Origin: Tetradesmus obliquus
Taxonomy: Eukaryota > Chlorophyta > Chlorophyceae > Sphaeropleales > Scenedesmaceae
Assembly: GCA_030272155.1 (NCBI GenBank)
Contig: CP126191.1
Span: forward strand, 5,044,501 to 5,108,500
Direction: 5' to 3'
Length of the DNA stretch: 64,000 nt
Both the position numbers and the translations under genes were made by a program. Under the pieces are notes generated by a model, which had not been told where the DNA came from, did no database searches, and saw only the letters and a program-made list of their open reading frames with translations. Each line of letters begins with the position of its first letter. Position 1 is the stretch's first letter. Of this stretch, positions 55,701 through 64,000 are shown piece by piece.

Positions 55701-57814
55701 TCAGCCGCAGTTGATTGGTTGTGTCGTTGATGGCAGCATGTGTCGGAATGCTGTATGACGGCTGCGTGGTGACGCTGGCATAATGACATGTGGCGCATTG
55801 TTACTCTTAGGGCTGAGCAGCCACTGTAGTTAGCTACAGCGGTGAGGCAGTTGCACATGCAGCCTCATGCTGTGTTTTCTGGCATCAGCAGGGTTGCCAT
55901 GTGCACTCACCATTTGCCAAAGTGCGCTGTGTCGTAGCCGTTGTCGGCAAAGAATTCAGCAGAGGTGGTCTCGCCACGGTTGATGTAGTCGTACCCTGCA
56001 CAGCAAGCACAGCACTAAAGAGTGAGCACCAGCTGACATGCAGTATGCATGTCGTACCATGGGCCATTCGAGGTACAGCCACCTTCCAAACGCAGCTGGC
56101 ACCAGCGCAACCGAGCTGCTGCTGGATCCATGCAAGCCATCAAACACTGCTGCTGCCACATGGCTGTGTATGCTGAGGGTGTTGGTGTGGGAGCTGCTGC
56201 TGCCGCAGGCATTCCACGCATGCTGTCAGACCATGTGCCTGAACACATTGCTGGCTGAGCGGCTGCTGGCTCACCTCCATTGATGAGCATGGTCCCTGTG
56301 CGCGCAAAGTCCCTGCCTGTCAGCAGCGCAGCGCGGCTCTGGCTGCACATGGGCGCCACGTAGAAGTTGTCAAACTCAGTGCCCTGCATGATGAACCTGC
56401 GCAGCAGCAGCAACAGACAGCACCACAGAGGATATGAGGCGCCACACACACAGTGTGCTGGTCTGGTGTTCATGCAGCTGTGTTAGCAATGCGGATGAGC
56501 CGTGCAGCTGGACACCTGCCCCAGTGCTGCCCTGGGCTGAACAACCTTAGCGTGACATTCAATGCATCATGCTGCTGTCACCGCTGCTGCTGGTGCTGCG
56601 GGATCTGCAGCGGCCACGCACTTGTCCAGGTTCGGCGTGTTGACCCAGGTGGGCCTGCTGCCTGGCTTGCGCGGCTGGTGCAGCCCGATGTCATCAAAGC
56701 CCTGCACGGCAGCCAGCACAGCAGGGATGCATAATGAGGCGATATGCGGTGAGGCGACATGCAACGTAGAATACCACAACGCACAGTATCTGGTTAAAGG
56801 CATTTGTCTGTTATGGCAAGAAGCGTGCCAGGCAGAGCAAGGCAGCTGGCGCTGCATGCCTTGTTGAGCAGCTAGCTGCTCCCCACTGCAGGTACTCTGC
56901 CAGTGCTCTCGCTTGCTGGTGCTCAACGCGGATGCTTCGTCAAAGCACTCAACTATTCACATGCTGGATTCTGAAGCTCTACTATGTTTGGAGCTGCAGA
57001 GTGACTGCAGCAAGGCTTAAAAGCAGTCTCTGTTGCCCGCTGCTGCTGCAGCTGTTGCTGGCTGTGTCACCTGGTCATCGGTGAGGATAATGATGAAATT
57101 GGGCTTGCGGCTGGATGCCAGGGGCTTGAAGGCAGCAGCAGTCACCGCCTTGGACACCAAGGCTGCAAGCAGCAGCGCAGCAACAGCGTACACGTGAGCC
57201 CAAGAGCTATTACAGGTGCAGGTGACTTGTGCGGTGTGGCAGCAGCGGCAGTGTGCTTGCTCATCCTTTGGCCTGCTGCCGCACTGGCGGACTTGCACCG
57301 CATAGCAGCGCACGGCTGCAGATGCAGTGGGCCAACCGACGAAGGGCCTCTGGCTTTGCAGCATGCGTGCAATGCCTGGCGTGGAGGTTGCTTGCGCGCT
57401 GCTGCTCGTGCCCCTGCTGCTAAAGGTGATGACTCATCATGCTTGCACGACCCTGTATGGTCAACGCTGGTCTCAGCAATCCCAGGCAGGCAAGTGCTGA
57501 CATGATATTGAAATCCTCAACAGTCCATATGGGCGAAAGTGTTGCCGACGACGCTGCTAGCGACTGCTGCTGATGTGCATGGCAGGGCGTTGCTTGTCAG
57601 CCAGCTGGTGACTCACTCGGAGGAGTGCACTGCTTAGCCGGGCCATAGTTTGGCTCAGAGCTTGGCCCTAAGTAGGTGCCCTTGCTGCTTCTGCTGCTGC
57701 TGCCTGTGCTGGCTCTGTTAGCACTGCCTGCAGCAGGCCTGCTGTGACCAGCTGGCCTGGTGCCAGTGGCTGCTGGCCTGCCCCTGCCGCTGTTTTCAAC
57801 ATCTTCTGAGGCAC
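51582..57814 (-). CDS. Sulfatase (arylsulfatase family), 5' end unresolved
   Basis: Fourteen minus-strand exons fit: 57814-57617, 57162-57071, 56701-56622, 56396-56275, 55995-55911, 55671-55568, 55327-55198, 54958-54850, 54681-54645, 54362-54247, 53980-53499, 53157-52869, 52668-52531 and 52307-51582. They give about 902 codons; the start exon lies further upstream. The first exon is an S/G/R-rich linker. The catalytic domain starts KPNFIIILTDDQ (metal-binding DD), then GFDDIGLHQPRKPG, and the formylglycine motif CSQSRAALLTGR, in which Q replaces the common P. Next are AHFGKWHNGR, MYYAPHAIHQ, MIMSDNGAEL and GGVRNYMAVKGPGVPGG. After the domain are about 385 residues: a beta-rich region (YLVQVMYTSQVQASFRL), then an A/P/S/K linker and a charged helical tail. 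It should cleave sulfate esters, probably outside the cell or in the secretory pathway. Green algae induce such enzymes under sulfur limitation. Confidence 0.9.
52672..52713. repeat. CAG microsatellite adjoining a sulfatase-gene acceptor
   Basis: Fourteen CAG units, that is (CTG)14 on the transcribed strand, ending directly at the acceptor CAG before the exon that starts at 52668. A similar but shorter run lies at 53160-53183 before the exon that starts at 53157. Confidence 0.9.
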
Positions 57815-58374
57815 CTGCAACATCATACAGGCAGATCGTTAGTCATGCTTTGTGAACATGGTTGGAGCCGTCTGATAGGCAGAGCTACCCACAGGTTCCT
57901 GCTCCTTCAGTGCAGCAGACAGATGAAGTTCGTGGTGGTGTTTAAACATTTCGAAACGTTTAAGATATAACCAATGATGGCATCTTAACCGGAAAATCAC
58001 TGCAAACCTAGGGGCGAGCAGCACTGGCAGCACTGGCGATGCGCGGGGAGAACCAACCTGTAGCTAATAGAGCCGGGCTGCTCAGCAGGGCCAACAATGC
58101 GACTTTTAAAAGTATACTGCGTGTCTGTGGATGCATTGTTGCCGCGCTTGCTCGATAGCTGCGACACACCCCGCAATCGCAGAAACTTCACCAAACAGAC
58201 ACCTCAGGCGCGCATGCTTTCTTCATGTCAAAGTACAAAAAACCAGCTGTATATAAAGACAAGCTTACTCGTAGAAGTATCTCCTTCTGGCGGCCTTGGC
58301 ATCACCAGGCCTAGCATTATGACACACTTGCTTATTCTGTTAGGCCGGCTCCACCAAGAGGGGCGTGATCACAC

Positions 58375-58605
58375 TTATTGTGTCTTTTCTGAACAGTAAA
58401 ACGCTTCCATATAGCCGTCTATATTGCTCGCTTTTAGCTGGGTGACCTCTGCGCGGCCAGCCCTAGTGACATCGTCCTGTAATTTGCTGAGAAGCGCTAA
58501 ACTCTGTACTTCCGCCTCCAGAATTATTTGACGGAGAATATAAGCATCCTCGACTTTAACAACATGTGTGCGGCGTACAATAGTAATTTGCTGGGATCTG
58601 ATCAC
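58375..58605 (-). other. Unassigned open frame, possible exon
   Basis: A 76-codon minus-strand frame, TAA at 58375, with no ATG; it would begin at GTG or after a splice acceptor (CCAG before CAAATTACT). The peptide is helical and charged (RQIILEAEVQSLALLSKLQ) without homopolymers, and its codons are AT-richer than neighbouring genes. No family was recognised. It may be an exon of an unseen gene, a gene remnant, or chance. Confidence 0.2.
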
Positions 58606-59704
58606 AGCTCAGACACCTCAGTCTCCTGGGCACCAAAAATCGCCATCCCTACAAAACACCCTTGAGATGCATGGTTAACAGGGCTGCGTAACCCCAGCTA
58701 CTGTGGCGCACTTGCTTTGCTTTTCCAAAACCGACATCATGGCTGTGGCGTGGTGAGCTCACCTCGCCTCGAGGCCATAGTCCAAGGCTGCCACCAGCTA
58801 TGGCAATGGCGAAACAGGCCCCTACACCTCGATGCCAGGTGTCAGGGGGTAACTGGCACTTGTGGCTCTGAAGTTCATCGCACGTTTTGCGCCTTGGCAG
58901 CCTGATAACAGTTGCCGCAAATGCCAGCGCGACGCTCAGCGCCAGCGGCTGGCTGCTACGCCCGTGGACTCTCACAATCTGCACTGTACACGCAGACTTC
59001 CCATGCCTTGATGCATGGTGCTTCTTCTTGGCATGTTGATTCCGCATCAGGCAGACGCAGCGGCTGCAGCATGACCATGAACAACCGCAACAAGGACTAC
59101 TGCAGCTTGCCAGCCATGGCTAGCCACCACTGCCAGTGGAAATGTGATTGCCTGCAGCCCACTGCTGGCAGCTCACCAGACACTGCCCGGCTGGTAAGCC
59201 GCAGGCTGTCAAAAGGCCATGAGTCAGGCCACACTGTGACAGTGCTGTGACACGTACTCACCGACATCATAGTCTCCTCTGATAGGTGACCGAGCTGCTG
59301 CATGTTGGACAGCAGACGAATGGAAAAAGGAAGACTGACAAGCATGCTCTGCTCATCTCTGGTCCACGAGAGCAGACACCATCATCGTTCGGCATGTGCG
59401 CGGGATGCGTGCCTATAGGCTCCATAGCTATGCAGGCCAGCTGGCACCTGCAGCTACTTGCATGCCTGCTGAACACCTGCCCTTCCCGCTGCCGTGTGCC
59501 TAATACAATAGCCCCTGCCTGCCCGTACGCGAGGGTGGGAGTTTAAAAGCTCCGGCTGGTGGCATACCAAAACAGTGTGCGGGCTGCATGCACCTGCCTG
59601 GACGAACAACAGCTGGAGCAGCAATGTGCAAAATGTTGGACTGCACAGTGTGAACAAGGGCATTGTCTGGGTGAGCTCCTCTGCCTAGTTGACACTATAT
59701 ATCA

Positions 59705-59712
59705 TATATAAA
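59705..59712 (+). promoter_or_regulatory. TATA-like element upstream of the TRAIP-like gene
   Basis: TATATAAA, 466 bp upstream of the ATG at 60178. It would need a long or spliced 5' UTR. Confidence 0.3.
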
Positions 59713-60177
59713 CCAGCTATCGATATCTTGCGCTGCTGTCGATGACGGTAAGGTAGTTGGAACGGCCCATGTCACAGGTTTTTGCAAACTTGAACTTTTG
59801 AAGTTGAGCAGGCCCACTCGTCGTTGAAACATGTTATTCGAATGTTCCTTATCGATAACCACAACGCCTTATCGATTACATTGCGGTCTTTGGATGGTCG
59901 TTGTGAACCAACTTCTCTTCAGGCAGCAGTCTGTACACCACCATCACAGCCATTAGGACTCGGCTGAAGAAGGAAAAGCGCATGCTCGGTGCATACAACA
60001 AAAAGTCAACATTACTCTGGCAGCAGCTGTTCATTCAGCCACTGGCAGCCTTGCATCTGGCAGCTCACCGCAGCGATGCAGCAGCACACTATGCTGTGCT
60101 TGCTGGGGACTGCAGGATGGAGCAGCAATAGCCAGCAACGCTAGGCACACCACAGTGTAGTAGACCTCAACTTCGCA

Positions 60178-63100
60178 ATGGCAGACAGCTGCAGCTACAT
60201 CGGCAAGTTTGAGTGCGCTGTGTGCCAGGGCGTGGAGTGCCACACAGACTTCTGCGTGCTCAACTGCGGGCACCCTTTCCATGTGCTGTGCGTGGAGACA
60301 TGGCTGGAGCGCTCCGCCACCTGCCCCAGCTGCAGGGTGAGCTGACCTGCACAGAAACACACACAGCAGTGCCAGTGTTGAAGGGCACATGTCAGCACAC
60401 CGCAAATTTCACAGCAGCAGACCTGGGTTGGGCAGCTACCTTGCTTCATTGCCCCTGTCCATCACATTCGCGCACTACTGAGCCTGATGCATTGCACATC
60501 GCAGCGGCCTTGTACGCATTGAGCGCGCATACATGGCTGTGTTGACTTGCGCTTACGTATGTATGGGCATGCAGGCCAAGGTGACGCGGCGCAACATCAG
60601 GCCACTGGCTGGCGTGGAGGCAGCCCCTGATATGCCTGGCGATGAGGCCTTCCAGCAGCGGCTGGCACACAAGCAGGAGCAGGTGACAGCGCGTTATGCT
60701 GCAATGCTGTACTGCTTATGACGGTGGTGCTCTGGGCCATCAGCAAACACATGACAGCTGCAATGACCAGGCAGCCAGGTGCAGCAGAACTGCAGCACAT
60801 GCTGCTGTGCGCCGTGCTATGCCGTCGCAGCACAGTTCGCCACCAGAACGTGTCCAAGCTCAAGCCCCCATCGTGCTTGCAGCATCTGCATGGTCATCAC
60901 TGCCACCGCCCCTTGCACCACTCCCTGGGGCCTGACGCCAGCTGCGCCTGCCGTGACGCTGTTGTACTGCGCTGTGGTGTGCCTCATGCTGCTGCCCCGC
61001 ACTGACCAGGTGGAGGAGCTGGAGCAGCAGCTCAGCGACAAGGAGGCGCAGGTGCTGCAGCTGTCGGCGTCAGTGGTGGATGCAAGTCAGCGCCAGGAGC
61101 GGCTGCAGGCCAAGCTGGCAGATGCCAGGAGGAAGTGAGGCCAGCTGCTGCAGCTCTTGCAGCTTTTGCAAATTGTTGGGACACTTAGCTTTGCACAAAT
61201 GCGCAGCTAGCGTGATGCAGCAGTAGGTGTGGGTGCTGCACCATGGCTGCTGTTGCTTCTGCCACTTGCTGTTGGCCGGCGCGAGGTTGACGGGCTGCTG
61301 GTGCTGGTGCTGCTGCTGCTGCTGCTGTCGTAGGTTGTCCAGCCTTGAGGCTGCGCAGCTGGTGGAGCAGCAGCGCGTGAGTCAGCTCACGGCAGACAAG
61401 CAGAAGCTGCTGGAGCGCTACAAGACAGACGTGGTGAGCAGTGGGCAGCCGCAGCAGCAGCAGCAGCAGCGCGCTTGATGACGATGTGATGCTGCAGCAG
61501 CTGCTGCTGCTGGTGTCCTGCCGCAAGCAGGTGTAGCAGCATGTGTGGCCAATGCAAGAGGAGTGGCACGGTTCAGACTAAATAGGAGAGCTCTAGCGCC
61601 TGGCACAGCACTACACAGCTGTTGCAGCTGTATCTTCCTGCGCACTTGCTGCACCATGTCAGCGCGCAACCACAGCTGCTAGTACCCTGCTCTTATGCCA
61701 GCGCCTCACCACATGACCCAATCTCTCTCCGCATGTCTTTATGTTGTGCCGGCCTCCATGCATGCAGACGCTGCTGCAGCACCAGCTCAAAGACGAGCAG
61801 GCGAAGCAGCGCCAGGTCAGCGCCGAGCTGCGGCGGCTGCAGCTGAGCAACCCGCGGCTGGACGCGGCCTCCATCGCTGCCATTGCGGGTCTGGATGGGC
61901 AGGAGCAGCAGCAGCTGCAGGTGAGCAGCCGGCCACATAGGACAGCGCCAGCAGCAGCTGAATGGAACTGCGGCCGTAAATTCCGCCAGCAGGACCCCAG
62001 GTTCTTCTTGCGCATAACTCTGCTTCTTGTTGTTGTTGTCCTTGTGTGCAGTCTGCTGCAGCGTTGGCGGGCGCGCTGGCGCTGCGCAACAAGCAGCTGC
62101 AGGAGGCGAAGGCGTCTGCGGAGCAGCTGCAGCAGCAGGTGGCGCAGCAGCAGGAGGATGCAGCCAGGCAGCTGGAGGCTGCAGCAGCGCAGCATGAGCA
62201 TGAGAAGGTGGAGCTGCAGCAGGACAAGCAGAAGCACATGCGCGAGACGCTACAGCTAGAGGTGCGCAGGCTGACTGTTGGCTTGCTACACCATAAGTCA
62301 CATGATCAACACCTTCACTGGTCAAGCGCCTGGTGCAATGTGCAGCCTGCCTGCAAGTTTGCCTTGTTGACTGTCAGTTTGGGTTGACTGCCAGCACTGC
62401 ACAGCTGGCTTGGCGGAGGAGCGAGTGCCACTGCAGGGCTTGCATCTGCGGCAACGTGCCAAGACCTGACCAGTACATGGGGTGGCTTTGGCTGCTTCGT
62501 CTGCAGTATGGAAATAGTATCCTCAAGCAGGAGAAGGAGCAGCTGGAGCATCAGCTGCAGGAGCTGCGTGGTGTGCTGCTAGCCCTGGAGGGCGCTGGCA
62601 GTGCAGCAGCAGGCGCGGCCAGATTACAGCACGCAGCTCTTGGCAGCCATCAGCAGCAGCAGCAGCAGCAGAGTAGGCGCAGCAGTGTGCTACCGCAGGA
62701 GAACGTGCCACCCAAGCAGCAGCAGCAACAGCAGCAGAAGCCGGGCTTACTGCAGCAGCCGGGCAGCAGAGGCAGCAGGCTTGGTGGGCAGCCGATTGTG
62801 CTGCAGCCCTGGCGAGCCAGCAATGGAGCTGCTGCAGCTGCAGCCAGCGCAGTGCCTGTCAGCAGTAAAAAGAAAACCAGCAGTAGCTTGGGCGCTATTG
62901 ATGTGCTGCAGGATGAAGATGATCTTGCTGAGGAGGAGCGTGCTGGCAATATTGATGATGGGTGGCTGCTGCCAGACAGTCAGCTAGATGCGTCTGCAGC
63001 AGCAGGTGCAGCAGGTGCAGCTGCACCAGCCGCGTCGCCGCGCAGCAGCAGCAGCCAGCTGCTGGATGATCTGCTCGGGGAGATGAGCTCGCCAGCAGCA

Positions 63101-63569
63101 GGGCAGCAGCAGGAGCAGCAGCAGCAACAGCAGCATTGTTGGCATTGTAGCCCACCAGCACAGCAGCTGGATCAACAGGCACAGCAGCAGCAGCAGCAGC
63201 AGCAGCAGGGTGAACAGCCGCCTGATGAGCAGCCGCCTGCTGCCGCCAGCCCTCTGGGTCCCAGCCTTGCAGCTGCGCTGGGCCCAGGCATCCTGCTGCC
63301 TGGCCTGAAGCAGGTGCCGTCATTCATGGCTCGTGGCAAGGTGAGCAAGAAGCTTGACAGGCTGGACTGCTGCAGCAGCTGCTTGCCCGTCACGGTGTGC
63401 TGGCATGCTCTGCACCAAGCCAATACGGTGCCTAAGATGAGTGTGTGTGGTGCATACTGCCTGCATTACGTCAAGCAGCGGCAGCGGGCTGTGTAGTTAC
63501 ACTTGCGCTTATTGGCGCTTTGACGTTGCAGCTTTGAGGATACCTACTGCTCTGTTGGTTGCGTTGACC

Positions 63570-63631
<62 letters not shown>

Positions 63632-63876
63632 AGACTGCTGCACTTGGAGGTGCTGTGACCGGCGACTACCTGCGGTGAGCCAATGCTCTTTGCATTGTGG
63701 AAGCTGTGCTTGGTCTGCACGTGTGAGTGGCTATTGAACTGGTTGAAGTTGCAAGCCACGAGCGCAACACTTTGCTGTTCAACTTTTGAGACTGCTGTTT
63801 TGCCCATGGTCATTGCAGGAGCGGGCCGGATGGCAAGGGTGGCACAGCATTGCACATCAAGTTGAGCAACAAGCGG
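60178..63876 (+). CDS. TRAIP: TRAIP-like RING E3 ubiquitin ligase (3' partial)
   Basis: Nine exons are visible: 60178-60336, 60575-60682, 61010-61134, 61334-61433, 61768-61920, 62052-62261, 62507-63340, 63634-63674 and 63819-63876. All join in phase, giving about 596 codons, and the gene continues past the window. The RING finger is at 13-53: CAVC, CGHPFHVLC, CPSC. A long coiled coil follows (about 80-290), including a SAAALAGALALRNKQLQEAK block like that of plant TRAIP proteins. Then comes a Q/A/S-rich stretch, and RSGPDGKGG, which matches the conserved C-terminal element (T/KGxDGxGGR) of TRAIP. TRAIP ubiquitinates replisome components such as the CMG helicase when forks collide or stall at crosslinks, and acts in mitosis. 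The exon at 63634 is only 41 nt and is preceded by (CTG)20. Confidence 0.85.
63571..63633 (+). repeat. (CTG)20 tract ending in the acceptor CAG
   Basis: Twenty uninterrupted CTG units followed at once by CAG and a 41-nt exon of the TRAIP-like gene. Confidence 0.95.
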
Positions 63877-64000
63877 GTAAGCGTTCAGGCATCCGCAGCA
63901 TCTAACGCCGCATGTGCATTGGCAGCTGTATGCCATTGGCGAGCGTTGCTGTGTGACCGTCACGCTGGCAGAGCTGATGCAGCCATGGCGCAGACTCGGT
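63877..64000 (+). other. Start of an intron or further exon of the TRAIP-like gene at the window edge
   Basis: GTAAGC after 63876 is a strong donor. The rest of the window is probably intron; no acceptor could be chosen with confidence. Confidence 0.5.

Larger units (their letters stand above)
57815..60177. other. Divergent intergenic region with the missing 5' end of the sulfatase gene
   Basis: About 2.4 kb. The sulfatase start exon (needs to end in phase 1) and its promoter should lie here, but I could not choose one. It contains TATATAAA at 58248-58255 and 59705-59712, an AT-rich stretch 57840-58640 with a 77-codon minus-strand open frame at 58375-58605, and AT-rich sequence with two TTATCGAT copies at 59850-59877. 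Confidence 0.5.

Overview
This window is nuclear DNA of a eukaryote, most likely a GC-rich chlorophycean green alga (inference). The coding regions are broken by many GT-AG introns of about 100-800 bp that join in phase. The encoded proteins match plant/algal families: an ABCI/CAF16-type ABC protein, OTU9-12-type and UBP5-type deubiquitinases, a plant-type ERV1 and a GET2 subunit. CAG/CTG microsatellites are very frequent, giving poly-Q, poly-A and poly-S tracts in exons and CTG runs in introns. TGTAA, the usual algal poly(A) signal, follows several genes. No bacterial operons, insertion sequences, CRISPR arrays, rRNA or convincing tRNA genes were seen. Splice sites were chosen by reading consensus donors and acceptors, checking phase and comparing with remembered family motifs; no transcript data were available.

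Layout: (1) 185-2833 +, TMEM161-family membrane protein, 5' end outside the window. (2) 4865-7447 -, soluble ABC ATPase of the CAF16/ABCI group. (3) 9515-15015 -, membrane-anchored family-4-like glycosyltransferase in nine exons. (4) 16003-17196 -, GET2/CAML-like subunit of the tail-anchored-protein receptor. (5) 17575-18798 +, a 70-codon ORF followed two bases later by the sulfhydryl oxidase ERV1, an apparent dicistronic transcript. (6) 19528-24055 -, a large low-complexity protein with a TDBD-like module and a PHD finger. (7) 25458-27629 -, OTU deubiquitinase. (8) 28887-36695 +, DUSP/UBL/USP ubiquitin-specific protease in 14 exons. (9) 37727-41268 +, S28 serine carboxypeptidase. (10) 42875-45153 -, patatin-like lipase with an unresolved 5' end. 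(11) 45980-48494 +, RCL1. (12) 51582-57814 -, sulfatase with at least 14 exons and an unresolved 5' end. (13) 60178-63876 +, TRAIP-like RING E3 ligase running off the right edge.

Shared themes are ubiquitin (OTU and USP enzymes arranged head to head, plus TRAIP), protein targeting (GET2 and ERV1 divergent over 378 bp), ribosome biogenesis (RCL1), and secreted or membrane hydrolases and transferases. These look like ordinary housekeeping genes rather than an operon-like system.

The most unusual observations are the apparent dicistron with a 2-nt spacer, an inverted TTAGGG/CCCTAA foldback inside an intron of the USP gene, three introns that carry degenerate copies of the neighbouring exon-intron junction, and CTG runs directly before 3' splice sites.
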